Translations under genes and position numbers: made by a program | The notes under the pieces: model-generated | What the model saw: the letters and a program-made list of their open reading frames with translations, nothing else | What the model was told of the DNA's origin: nothing | Database searches by the model: none | Assembly (NCBI GenBank): GCA_009693785.1 | Contig: SHWP01000002.1 | Coordinates: 1 to 64,000, forward strand | Direction of reading: 5' to 3' | Length of the DNA: 64,000 nucleotides | From: Rhodospirillaceae bacterium | GTDB lineage: Bacteria; Pseudomonadota; Alphaproteobacteria; Rhodospirillales; Rhodospirillaceae | Shown here: positions 55,408 to 64,000 of the stretch, one piece after another | Layout of the letters: every line of letters starts with the position of its first letter | Numbering within the stretch: the first letter of the stretch is position 1

Positions 55408-56649
55408 ATGACTGAACCAACCCCAGAACCCCAATCTAAAACCAACGCGGAGGCCACCGCCCGCCGCTCCACGGCCTTTGGCACCTTCCTTTTGGCGGCT
55501 TTCTTGAGCAGCTCGTTATTGGCGCTGCTCGCGGCATACCTGCTTTTGGCCCCTGCACCCATCGCCCGGCCCGAAGCCTCGACACCCACGCCGCAGGCCG
55601 TGGCTGATCCGGCTATGAAAAACGTGATCACCCTGGTCGCGCCGCGCAGCGTGATCATGCCTGATCTGTTAGCTGATTTCGAAATCGAGGCAGGTCTGCG
55701 TATCGAATTGATTTCCTACGATAACGAGGAAGCATTGCTCGGTGCGGCGGCGGGGACTTCACTAAGCGCCGATGTGATCGTTGCTTCGGGCACGACCATC
55801 AAACGCTTGGGCGCCCAAAGCCGCCTGGGCGTCTTGCCCGCCCGTGTCATTGCTAGTCTCGGCCAAGTGGACCCGGCGTTACGGAATCTTGCCACGGCCT
55901 ATGACCCAGGTGGATTAAGTGCGGTGCCATTCGCTTGGACCACCATCGGCTTGGGTTTCAATCGTGAAGCGGTTACGCAACGGTTAGGGAATGCAAACCT
56001 CGACTCATGGTCGTTGTTGTTCGATCCGGTTCAGGCAGCAAAACTAAAAGACTGTGGCATTCGCAGTATCGATGCCCCTTCGGCGGCCTTTCCGGCTGCG
56101 CTTATGTCGTTGGGCCTGGCACCCAATGCCGACACACCGGCCGATACCGAACGCGCTTCAGCGGTGTTAGAGACGATGCGCGCCAGCGTCGCTGGGTTTG
56201 ACACACGAACGGTTGGTGATGCGCTGGCCACGGGTCAGGCGTGCTTGGTGATGGCCGCCGCCAGCGATATCTACCGCGCGCGCAATGATTCGCGCGATAA
56301 TGCCATGCCGTTTTCCGTGCAGTTCATAATCCCACGCGAAGGGGCAATGTTGCGGCTTTACATGCTGGCTGAATCGCGCGCGGTAAAGAACGCAGCTGGT
56401 GGAGCGGCATTGATTGATTACTTGTTGAAGCCTGAAGTCAGCGCCCGCATGACGAATAGCCGGTGGATTGCCAATGCCATTCCGGCCTCGCAACTATACA
56501 TCCGCCAAGAGATCAAGGACGACCCCGGGCTATACCCCGATGTCGGAGCGTTTTCCCGGCTGTGGGCCGAGCAAACGCCATCGCAAGCGACGGTAAAATT
56601 GCGCGAGCGGTTCTGGCAGCTGATCAGCGTCAGCCCGCCCGCGCCGTAA
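55408..56649 (+). CDS. Orphan polyamine-type ABC solute-binding protein
   Basis: A 413-aa protein of the PotD/PotF-like class. Residues 21-50 form a membrane anchor (TFLLAAFLSSSLLALLAAYL) with no cleavage-type motif, then a Pro/Ala linker. The binding domain begins about residue 71 with VITLVAPRSVIMPDLLADFE, followed by ADVIVASGTTIKRLG and SAVPFAWTTIGLGFNREAVT. RWIANAIPASQLYI and DVGAFSRLWAEQTPS are at the C terminus. No permease or ATPase gene lies beside it. It is divergent from the SDR-folB unit with 58 bp between starts. Confidence 0.8.
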   Translation: MTEPTPEPQSKTNAEATARRSTAFGTFLLAAFLSSSLLALLAAYLLLAPAPIARPEASTPTPQAVADPAMKNVITLVAPRSVIMPDLLADFEIEAGLRIELISYDNEEALLGAAAGTSLSADVIVASGTTIKRLGAQSRLGVLPARVIASLGQVDPALRNLATAYDPGGLSAVPFAWTTIGLGFNREAVTQRLGNANLDSWSLLFDPVQAAKLKDCGIRSIDAPSAAFPAALMSLGLAPNADTPADTERASAVLETMRASVAGFDTRTVGDALATGQACLVMAAASDIYRARNDSRDNAMPFSVQFIIPREGAMLRLYMLAESRAVKNAAGGAALIDYLLKPEVSARMTNSRWIANAIPASQLYIRQEIKDDPGLYPDVGAFSRLWAEQTPSQATVKLRERFWQLISVSPPAP

Positions 56650-56658
56650 AGGCCAAGC

Positions 56659-57513
56659 TTACTTATACATCGCGATGTGATCGCGAATGAATTGGGCCAG
56701 CGATGTTGGTTCGCGGCCCGTGATTTGTTTGAAAGTATCGGTGGTGGTGTTTAGTCCACCCTCGGCGATGCCGCCGATCAATTCGCAAACAGCATTCATG
56801 TGCCAATTGTTACCTAAGGCTTTAGTTAGCGCGGCTCGGTAATCCGCTATGGGCAGATTGACATATTCAACCTTGCGCCCAAGCCCCTCACTGAAGATGT
56901 CCGCCACCTGCCCAAACGACAAGGCTTGGGGGCCCGTCAGCTCGTAGCTTTTATTTTCGTGCCCTGAGCCACTCAGCACAGCGGCAATGGCCAATCCAAT
57001 GTCGCGGGCATCGCTCATGCCTGTTTTTCCCTCGCCACAAGGCAGGAAGAATTTGCTTTGCTCTTTGATGGTGCGGGCGTTGCCAAGCAGATTTTGCATG
57101 AAAAAATTGGGGCGAATCATGGTCCATGCCAAACCGGAAGCTCGAATATGGGCTTCGACTTTTACATGGTTGGCCGGAATTTCCTGCTTCACGCCGGGTT
57201 CAGCCTCGATGGACGATAGCTTCACGATGTGCTTCACACCCAATGCTTTGGCGCGGTCAACGAAGTGCAGTTCCATCCCCAGCTGTTGCTCGGTGTTTGG
57301 CAGAACCAACGTGGCTTTGCTCACGCCCGCCATGGCGCGGGTAAGTACGCTGTCATCGGCCATGTCGCCAACGATCAACTCAACTCCAGCGTCGGCCAAT
57401 GGTTTGGCTTTTTCCACATTGCGCACGATGGCGCGCAGTTTCAGGCCCTTGCCCGCCAAGGCGCGAGCCGCAGTGGCGCCTGTTTTTCCTGTCGCGCCGG
57501 TGAGTAGAATCAT
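56659..57513 (-). CDS. NmrA-like NAD(P)-binding protein
   Basis: A 284-aa atypical SDR of the NmrA/QOR2 type. It starts MILLTGATGKTGATAARALAGKG, with the GxxGxxG dinucleotide motif, then KLRAIVRNVEKAKPLADAGV and IVGDMADD. IVKLSSIEAEPGVKQ and GLAWTMIRPNFFMQN follow as in NmrA relatives. The C terminus ends EPTSLAQFIRDHIAMYK. It could be an NAD(P)H-dependent redox sensor or a quinone reductase; no partner gene suggests which. Confidence 0.88.
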   Translation of the reverse strand: MILLTGATGKTGATAARALAGKGLKLRAIVRNVEKAKPLADAGVELIVGDMADDSVLTRAMAGVSKATLVLPNTEQQLGMELHFVDRAKALGVKHIVKLSSIEAEPGVKQEIPANHVKVEAHIRASGLAWTMIRPNFFMQNLLGNARTIKEQSKFFLPCGEGKTGMSDARDIGLAIAAVLSGSGHENKSYELTGPQALSFGQVADIFSEGLGRKVEYVNLPIADYRAALTKALGNNWHMNAVCELIGGIAEGGLNTTTDTFKQITGREPTSLAQFIRDHIAMYK

Positions 57514-57617
57514 GTGAATGACCTCAATAAAATGGATATCCCGCGCTGGCCAATACGTGACTTAAGCCCCGGTTTCAACGGCAGCTTTGGTAAATCGCTA
57601 AACGGTCCGGATAGCGG

Positions 57618-60600
57618 TTAGCTTGATGGGCTGCCAAATCCACCGCCGCCGGGTGTGGCTATGGTCATCGAGTCGCCCGCGGCAACATCGACCGAATCGG
57701 TAGGCCCCAAAGTCTCGCTGGTACCATTGGCCCGGCGTACAAGCGTTTGCCCAGGCGTTCCTTCACCGCCACCTTCAAGCCCGAAGGGGGCTGTCATGCG
57801 TCGACCCGAGAGGATCGATGCGGTCATCGGCGACAAAAACCGGATGGTGCGTTGCACCCCTTCGCCGCCTTTGTGCCGTCCGGTCCCGCCCGAGCCTCGC
57901 CGGATCGCAAACTTTTCCAACACCACGGGATAGCGCCACTCCAAGATCTCGGGGTCAGTGAGGCGGGAGTTCGTCATGTGAGTTTGCACCGCGGTTGCAC
58001 CATCAAAGGCGGCGCCCGCGCCCGCCCCGCCGCAAATCGTCTCGTAATACTGGTGGCGCTCATCGCCAAAGGTGAAATTGTTCATGGTGCCCTGGCTCGC
58101 GGCCAACACACCCAGCGCACCATACAGCGCATCGCAAATAATTTGTGAGGTCTCCACATTCCCCGCCACAACGGCAGCCGGCGGTTTGGGGTCGAGCATC
58201 GAGCCCGCTGGAATCTTCAAGGTAATGGGGCGCATGCACCCATCGTTCAACGGAATATCTTCATTGATGAGTGTGCGAAAGACATACATCACAGCCGCCC
58301 GGCAAATCGCACGGGGCGCATTGAAGTTGGTGGGCCGCTGGCCTGACGTGCCTGTAAAATCGACGGTAGCTTGTCTTGAAGCCTGATCGATTGTCACGGC
58401 AACTTTAATCACGCCACCGTCGTCCATGGGGCATTCCCGTACACCAGAACGCAATTTGCCGATTGCCCGCCGTACCGCTTCTTCAGCGTAATCCATTATG
58501 TGACCCATGTAGGCCACGACAACATCCCGCCCATAGGCGTTGCATGCGCTGCCCAATTCATTCACGCCGATCGCATTAGCGGCGGCCTGCGCCTTGAGAT
58601 CGGCGATATTTTGGTCAATATTGCGAGCAGGCGAGGATCCGCTGCTCAGAAGCGCACGAAGAAACTGTTCTTGAAACACCCCGTCGCGCACTAGCAGCAC
58701 ATTATCCAGCAATACGCCCTCGTCATTAATCGTGGTGCTCTTCGGTGGCATTGAGCCCGGTGTAATGCCACCGATGTCGGCGTGATGACCCCGGCAGGCC
58801 ACATAGAAATGAGGTTTGGCTTCACGTTCCAAATATACCGGTGTGACAACGGTTATGTCGGGTAGATGCGTCCCTCCATTGTACGGGGCATTGAGCACAA
58901 AGGAATCGCCGGGTGTCATCGTGGCGGCGTGTTTTTCCCGCACGACACGCACACTCTCGCCCATGGAGCCGAGGTGCACGGGCATGTGCGGCGCATTGGC
59001 GATAAGTTGACCATCACCATCAAAGACCGCGCATGAAAAATCCAACCGTTCCTTGATATTCACGGAACGCGCGGTGCTCTGTAAAACAGCGCCCATGCGT
59101 TCGGCGATCGACATGAAAAGATTGTTGAAAATCTCAATCTTGGCCGGGTCACGCGCCGTTCCTATGCTTCGCCGGGCGGCCGCGTTCTCACGTGTGAGAA
59201 TCAAATGACCGTCGGCCAGGACCGTGGCCTGCCAACCTGTCTCGACCATTGTTGTTGCGTTTGCTTCGGCGATCAACGCAGGCCCAGTAATTTTTGACCC
59301 AACTGAAAGGGCCGCGCGGTCGTGAACCAGTGCGTCGTGACTCTCACCCTTTGAGATCAACCGCACGCGCGCAACCGGCGAGGGAGTGTTTGCGGTAGCG
59401 GGTGGATGAAAGGCCTCAGGCGGTGTCGTGATATGTGTTGCCACTGCTTCGATGTCGGCGCTTTCGCAAATGATGGTTTTGCTGTCTGGAGCAAAGCCAA
59501 ACTTCTGGCGGTAGACGACTGCGAAGGCTTGTTGCATCTCCAATAACGAGCCCCAAGTCACAGCCAATGGCGTATCGCTGCCTTCGGCCCGCAAATGCAG
59601 CCGTTGCGTGATGCTGATTTGTCCTGGCATAACATCGCGCGCAAGTTCATCACGCGCTGTTCGAACCAATGTCTCAAGGACAAGCATGATTGCCGCAAGG
59701 TGCGGCTCATCTAATGGTAATTCGATGGTTTGCTGCTTGTTGACGCTTTGCGCGGCCAAGCCGATGCCAAAGGCCGAGAGCACGCCTGCTAATGGATGGA
59801 TGACAACGGTGGCGATATCCAAGGCTTCGGCCACAAGGCAGGCATGTTGCCCGCCTGCACCCCCGAAACTTGCGAGCGCATAACCCGTGACATCATAACC
59901 TTGTTCGATCGATACGCGTTTGATGGCGCGGGCCATGTTATCGACGGCGATGGCAATGAAGTCACTAGCCACATTCTCAGGTGTGCGCGGCTGGCCGGTG
60001 GTTGCGCTGATGTCATCGGCCAGCCGCATGAATTTCTCCCGGGCAACTTGACTGTCGAGCGCTTGATCAGCGCCGGGCCCAAACGCTCGAGGGAAAAACT
60101 GCGGCTGAATCTTGCCCAGCAACACGTTGCAGTCGGTCACGGTTAGGGGGCCGCCCTTGCGGTAACAGGCCGGGCCGGGTTGGGCTCCGGCGGATTCTGG
60201 GCCGACACGGAGCCGCAACCCATCGAATTGGCAAATCGACCCGCCGCCCGCGGCGACGGTATGAATTTTCATCATCGGCGCGCGCAATCGCACGCCTGCC
60301 ACCATCGTGTCGTAGGCGCGCTCAAAGTCACCGGCGATGTGCGAAACATCGGTCGATGTGCCGCCCATGTCAAAGCCGATAATTTTATCGAACCCCGCCG
60401 CTCGCGCGGTTTGCGCCACGCCCACCACGCCACCAGCCGGACCCGATAGCACCGCATCCTTGCCATGGAACCGCTCGGCAGCGGCAAGTCCGCCACTCGA
60501 CTGCATAAAGTACAAGCGTGCGCCGCCGGTTTGCTGAGACAGGCGTTCGACATAGGCCCTCAAGACCGGTGACAAGTAGGCGTCGGCGACTGTGGTGTCG

Positions 60601-61211
60601 CCGCGCCCGATAATTTTCATGACGGGGTTGACGCGGTGGGATACAGAAATTTGTGTAAACCCCAGGTCTTTTGCAATCGCTTCGAGGGTCATCTCATGCG
60701 CAGGATAGCGGTCGGCATGCATCAAAACGATGGCGAGTGATTTAAAACCGGAGGCGCGTAGAGATGCCAACGCTGCGCGTGCGTGCGACCGGTCGATCTC
60801 TTGCAAAATTTCACCATGGGCAGAGGTGCGCTCACGAATCTCGGCAACCTGGTCGTAGATCATCGCGGGCAATTTGATATTCAGATCGAACAGGCGAGGG
60901 CGGTGCTGCGTGCCGATGCGAAGCACATCGCCGAGGCCGGCCGTGATTGCGAGTGCGGTTGGCTCACCTTTGCGTTCGAGCAACGCGTTCGTTGCGATGG
61001 TGGTGCCAACTTTAATGGCATCGATGTTGCTGGCCGGAAATGGCGCACCCGGAGGTAGTTTCATGATCGAGCGCATGCCGTGCAGCGCTGCATCGTCGTA
61101 ATGAGCTGGATCGTCCGAAAGAAGCTTGGCGGTCGTGAGTGCGCCATCTGGGGCAATGGCGACGATATCGGTGAAGGTGCCGCCCCTGTCGATCCAAAAC
61201 TGCCACCCCAT
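57618..61211 (-). CDS. 5-oxoprolinase (fused HyuA-HyuB type)
   Basis: A 1197-aa ATP-dependent hydrolase that opens 5-oxoproline to glutamate. The start at 61211 (MGWQFWIDRGGTFTDIVAIA) keeps the N-terminal nucleotide-binding motif; the frame opens at 61328 without family similarity. The HyuA half has KVGTTIATNALLERKGEP, GFDMGGTSTDVSHIAGD and YALASFGGAGGQHACLVA. The HyuB half starts near residue 720 (KIEIFNNLFMSIAERMGAVL), with DSFVLNAPYNGGTHLPDI. It ends with the glycine-rich PGGGGFGSPSS. Fusion in one chain is the eukaryote-like OplAH layout. The gene is divergent from feoA. Confidence 0.94.
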   Translation of the reverse strand: MGWQFWIDRGGTFTDIVAIAPDGALTTAKLLSDDPAHYDDAALHGMRSIMKLPPGAPFPASNIDAIKVGTTIATNALLERKGEPTALAITAGLGDVLRIGTQHRPRLFDLNIKLPAMIYDQVAEIRERTSAHGEILQEIDRSHARAALASLRASGFKSLAIVLMHADRYPAHEMTLEAIAKDLGFTQISVSHRVNPVMKIIGRGDTTVADAYLSPVLRAYVERLSQQTGGARLYFMQSSGGLAAAERFHGKDAVLSGPAGGVVGVAQTARAAGFDKIIGFDMGGTSTDVSHIAGDFERAYDTMVAGVRLRAPMMKIHTVAAGGGSICQFDGLRLRVGPESAGAQPGPACYRKGGPLTVTDCNVLLGKIQPQFFPRAFGPGADQALDSQVAREKFMRLADDISATTGQPRTPENVASDFIAIAVDNMARAIKRVSIEQGYDVTGYALASFGGAGGQHACLVAEALDIATVVIHPLAGVLSAFGIGLAAQSVNKQQTIELPLDEPHLAAIMLVLETLVRTARDELARDVMPGQISITQRLHLRAEGSDTPLAVTWGSLLEMQQAFAVVYRQKFGFAPDSKTIICESADIEAVATHITTPPEAFHPPATANTPSPVARVRLISKGESHDALVHDRAALSVGSKITGPALIAEANATTMVETGWQATVLADGHLILTRENAAARRSIGTARDPAKIEIFNNLFMSIAERMGAVLQSTARSVNIKERLDFSCAVFDGDGQLIANAPHMPVHLGSMGESVRVVREKHAATMTPGDSFVLNAPYNGGTHLPDITVVTPVYLEREAKPHFYVACRGHHADIGGITPGSMPPKSTTINDEGVLLDNVLLVRDGVFQEQFLRALLSSGSSPARNIDQNIADLKAQAAANAIGVNELGSACNAYGRDVVVAYMGHIMDYAEEAVRRAIGKLRSGVRECPMDDGGVIKVAVTIDQASRQATVDFTGTSGQRPTNFNAPRAICRAAVMYVFRTLINEDIPLNDGCMRPITLKIPAGSMLDPKPPAAVVAGNVETSQIICDALYGALGVLAASQGTMNNFTFGDERHQYYETICGGAGAGAAFDGATAVQTHMTNSRLTDPEILEWRYPVVLEKFAIRRGSGGTGRHKGGEGVQRTIRFLSPMTASILSGRRMTAPFGLEGGGEGTPGQTLVRRANGTSETLGPTDSVDVAAGDSMTIATPGGGGFGSPSS

Positions 61212-61396
61212 TGCGCGGTCCCGATCCTGCGAATCGCCTGCTACTGAATTGTGCCGTTTCGATAGCAGTAGGCCCATAAAAACAACAGCGACCGTTGGGG
61301 TTGCGCCACCGAAAGACCACGCTAACACATTGTTAAATCTATATTTTTAATATGGCATGCAATGGTATTGAGCCAGATCATGGCAAAAACTCTAAT

Positions 61397-61411
61397 TGCG
61401 AATAATTCTTA
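61397..61411. promoter_or_regulatory. Fur-box-like dyad upstream of feoA
   Basis: TGCGAAT-A-ATTCTTA follows the 7-1-7 layout of the Fur box TGATAAT-n-ATTATCA and matches 11 of the 14 arm positions. The core GAATAATTC is a perfect palindrome. It lies 70 bp before the likely feoA ATG, in an AT-rich stretch of the 269-bp gap shared with the oxoprolinase gene. Iron-dependent control of feoAB is expected from the family, but alphaproteobacteria also use Irr and RirA, so the regulator is uncertain. Confidence 0.5.
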
Positions 61412-61480
61412 ATATCGCTATATGGTGGCCTAGTCAGCGGTCGTTCCGCGAAGGCGCTGCCGAAGGTGAATGAGCAGAAA

Positions 61481-61726
61481 ATGTCGGCCAAATTTCATGT
61501 TTCTCTCGGCGGGCTAAAGGTTGGCGAAAGCGGCAGGGTCGTGGCCCTGGCGCGCGCCGACCGGCGTTACCGCGAAAAATTGTTGGCCTTTGGCCTGACG
61601 CCTGGAACCTTGGTCTCGGTCGAACGCGTCGCCCCCATGGGCGATCCCATGGAGCTGCGCGTGCGTGGCTTCGCGCTGAGCCTCAGGCGCGGCGAAGCCG
61701 ACGCCGTGACGGTGGAACGCGCATGA
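61481..61726 (+). CDS. feoA: Ferrous iron transport protein A
   Basis: FeoA is a small SH3-like cytoplasmic protein needed for FeoB activity. From the ATG at 61481 it is 81 aa; a GTG at 61466 would add five residues. VSLGGLKVGESGRVVALAR and YREKLLAFGLTPGTLVSVER are the family core, and DPMELRVRGFALSLRRGEAD the C-terminal part. It overlaps feoB by ATGA. Confidence 0.93.
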   Translation: MSAKFHVSLGGLKVGESGRVVALARADRRYREKLLAFGLTPGTLVSVERVAPMGDPMELRVRGFALSLRRGEADAVTVERA

Positions 61727-64000
61727 CCGCCCGCATGGACAAACCCTTGACCATTGCCATCGTTGGCAACCCGAATTGTGGCAAGACATCGCTCTTCAAT
61801 GCGCTGACAGGCTCGCACCAAAAAGTTGGCAATTGGCCGGGCGTGACGGTCGACCGCAAAGAGGGTTATTTCACACATCAAGGCCGCAAGGTCGCGGTAG
61901 TCGATTTACCGGGTGTTTATTCGTTGGCAGTTTCGGGCGAAAGCTCAATCGACGAACGCATCGCTCGCGATTTCATTCTCTCTCGCGAATCCGATCTCGT
62001 CGTCAATATTATCGATGCCTCGAATTTGGAGCGGAACCTCTACCTCACCACTCAGCTGGCCGAGATGGGTGTGCCGATGATTGTTGTCCTGAACATGATG
62101 GACGCGGCGCGCGCCAAGGGTCTGACAATCGATTTGGCTGCAATACAAGATCAACTTGGCGTAACGGTGGCGGGCGTCGTGGCGACAACGGGCGAGGGGT
62201 TAGCCACGCTGAAGAGCATCCTGATCTTTACCGAACCTTCGGCCAGCATCCCTCGCCTGAGCATCGACTTTGGCGAGGTTGTGAACAAAGAGATCTCAGC
62301 TTTGACAGCGATGATCCCTGCGCGAGCGGGGAACAATCCAGCTTATGCGCGATGGGCCGCGGTCAAATTGCTGGAAGGCGATGCAGGCGTCATAGGTAGC
62401 GTGAATGAAGCTGTTCGAAGTGCGGTCATGGTATCTCAAAGACGCATCGCGGCCACCGCTAACGAAGATGCGGACATTCTAATCGCCGACCGGCGGTTCA
62501 CCATGGCGCACGCATTGGTGCAAACCGCCGTGACGCGGCACGGCATTGCCAGCAGGTCGATCACCGACCGCATTGATGCGGTTGTGCTCAATCGCGTGCT
62601 AGGCATCCCGATCTTTCTCGCTGTCATGTATGTGATGTTTTTATTCACGATCGATGTCGGTAATGCGTTCATCGATTTCTTCGACATTCTCGCGGGCACC
62701 ATTCTGGTCGGCGGTGTTGGCCATGTTTTGAACGCGCTGGGTGCCCCTGCGTGGTTTGTCACCATCTTGGCTGGTGGTGTTGGTGGCGGGATGCAAACCG
62801 TGGCGACCTTCATTCCGATCATCGGCTGTTTGTTCTTGTTCCTATCTGTCCTTGAAGACAGCGGTTATATGGCGCGCGCGGCTTTTGTGATGGACCGGTT
62901 CATGCGCGCATTGGGGTTGCCGGGTAAATCCTTCGTGCCGATGATGGTGGGCTTTGGCTGCACGGTACCCGCCGTGATGTCGACGCGCACACTCGATAAT
63001 CACCGCGACCGCGTGCTGACGGCGGTGATGTCGCATTTCATGTCGTGCGGCGCGCGGTTGCCGGTTTATGCCTTGTTTGCGGCCGCGTTCTTCCCGGTTG
63101 GCGGGCAAAACATTGTTTTCCTGCTCTACATTATCGGCTTGGCCTTTGCGGTGGCCACGGGGCTATTGCTGAAAAACACCATTTTGGCCGGACATTCCGC
63201 GCCGTTCTTGATGGAACTGCCGCTGTATCACCGACCGACATTACGGGGCGTGTTGATCCGCACCTGGGAACGGTTGAAGGCCTTTGTGTTCAAAGCGGGT
63301 AAGTTCATCGTGATGGTTGCGGTGGTGCTGACGTTCCTGAACTCATGGGGCCGCGATGGCAGTTTTGGCAACGAAAACACACAAAACTCCGTGCTCGCGG
63401 CGGTTGGTGAAACACTGATCCCGGTTTTCAAACCCATGGGGATCCGCGAGGACAATTGGCCCGCTGCGGTTGGGCTATTCACCGGGTTGTTTGCCAAGGA
63501 AGTCGTCGTGGGCACGCTTGATGCCCTTTATTCGCAAATGGCTGCGGATGAAGCGGGTGCCGGGGCCCAGAAGCCTGGATTTGATTTTTGGGCGGGTATC
63601 GGCAATGCGTTTGCTTCAGTCCCCACTAATCTCGCGAGCCTTGCCGACCGCCTGCCCGATCCCTTGGGGCTCAATTTGACAATCGCCGAGAATGTAGAAG
63701 ATGCCGCCGAGAAGCAGGCCGTGACCATCAATACCTTCGGCATGATCGCATCGAAGTTTGACGGAGCTATTGGCGCCTTCGCCTATCTCATCGCGATTCT
63801 TCTCTACTCGCCATGCATGTCAGCCCTATCGGCCTATTACCGCGAGCTTTCGGGGGGATGGACGGCCTTCGTCGCCCTTTACTCGACTGCTTTGGGGTAT
63901 GGCTTTGGGGTGCTGACCTACCAGATCGGCACATTCAGCCGCGATCCGGCCACAGCGAGCATTTGGATCGGTGTGATCCTTGCTTTGATTCTGAGTGGCG
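61723..64000 (+). CDS. feoB: Ferrous iron transport protein B (3' end cut by window)
   Basis: The inner-membrane Fe2+ transporter with an N-terminal G domain; about 759 residues are present and no stop is reached. G1 is GNPNCGKTSLFNAL, G2 is NWPGVTVDRKEG (Thr in switch I), G3 is VVDLPGVYSL, and G4 is LNMMDAA in place of NKxD as in FeoB. The membrane part starts near residue 295 (FLAVMYVMFLFTIDVGNAF), with the gate motifs MVGFGCTVPAVMSTRTL and GLFTGLFAKEVVVGTLDAL. It follows feoA by a 4-bp overlap. Confidence 0.95.
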   Translation, partial: MTARMDKPLTIAIVGNPNCGKTSLFNALTGSHQKVGNWPGVTVDRKEGYFTHQGRKVAVVDLPGVYSLAVSGESSIDERIARDFILSRESDLVVNIIDASNLERNLYLTTQLAEMGVPMIVVLNMMDAARAKGLTIDLAAIQDQLGVTVAGVVATTGEGLATLKSILIFTEPSASIPRLSIDFGEVVNKEISALTAMIPARAGNNPAYARWAAVKLLEGDAGVIGSVNEAVRSAVMVSQRRIAATANEDADILIADRRFTMAHALVQTAVTRHGIASRSITDRIDAVVLNRVLGIPIFLAVMYVMFLFTIDVGNAFIDFFDILAGTILVGGVGHVLNALGAPAWFVTILAGGVGGGMQTVATFIPIIGCLFLFLSVLEDSGYMARAAFVMDRFMRALGLPGKSFVPMMVGFGCTVPAVMSTRTLDNHRDRVLTAVMSHFMSCGARLPVYALFAAAFFPVGGQNIVFLLYIIGLAFAVATGLLLKNTILAGHSAPFLMELPLYHRPTLRGVLIRTWERLKAFVFKAGKFIVMVAVVLTFLNSWGRDGSFGNENTQNSVLAAVGETLIPVFKPMGIREDNWPAAVGLFTGLFAKEVVVGTLDALYSQMAADEAGAGAQKPGFDFWAGIGNAFASVPTNLASLADRLPDPLGLNLTIAENVEDAAEKQAVTINTFGMIASKFDGAIGAFAYLIAILLYSPCMSALSAYYRELSGGWTAFVALYSTALGYGFGVLTYQIGTFSRDPATASIWIGVILALILSG

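Overview
The window is a 64 kb piece of an alphaproteobacterial chromosome, moderately GC-rich and densely coded, with almost no mobile DNA. The assignment rests on a CcrM-type GANTC methyltransferase, a petABC bc1 operon, ETF-ubiquinone oxidoreductase, a UbiK-like BMFP protein, the rplY-pth-ychF block, and uvrC-pgsA-moaD-moaE. Together these point to an aerobic, respiring, free-living member of the class (Rhodospirillales-like or a related order); I cannot place it more precisely by eye.

Layout. 1-7.2 kb: tRNA-Gln, a DsbD/ScsB disulfide reductase, ispE, a TPR lipo/secreted protein and ETF-QO, all leftward. 7.3-12.1 kb: UDG, moaB, a pair of small glycosyltransferases (TIGR04282/04283 type), RNase HII and ccrM. 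The ccrM leader carries seven GANTC sites in 100 bp and a CtrA-like box. 12.2-25 kb: a long leftward block with flavodoxin, cupin, a YcnI-type copper protein, a PepSY-TM/BNR membrane protein, aldo-keto reductase, a His-rich CobW GTPase, and a MoxR operon with three VWA-like partners. 25-28.5 kb: DUF1285, CoA pyrophosphatase, a small membrane protein and CCA transferase, facing trmL; between them lies a structured intergenic segment that looks like a C-rich-loop small RNA. 28.8-33.3 kb: petABC, a GH17-like hydrolase whose signal-peptide codons contain the pet terminator, and a DUF1838 protein. 33.3-42 kb: ychF, pth, rplY, a parS-like 22-bp palindrome, a PAS protein, prs, a lipoprotein, pgeF, a MidA-type methyltransferase and lgt.

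42-48.8 kb: ubiK-like, YbjN-like (second GANTC-rich promoter), proC, a TetR/COQ9-like protein, a decayed SDR, EnvZ/OmpR-type two-component genes, MarR and ilvE. 48.8-57.5 kb: a GT61 glycosyltransferase split from its TPR domain at an A7 tract, moaE-moaD-pgsA-uvrC, folB with a FolM-like SDR, an orphan polyamine-type binding protein and an NmrA-like protein. 57.6-64 kb: a fused 5-oxoprolinase and feoA-feoB, with feoB cut by the window edge.

The strongest leads beyond routine annotation are the small-RNA candidate at about 27.83-27.96 kb, the GANTC/CtrA architecture upstream of ccrM and of the ybjN-like gene, the parS-like site, the TPR-GT61 split at a slippery A7, and the PepSY-TM/BNR + YcnI pair. 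I saw no CRISPR array, prophage, complete IS element or classical defence system.
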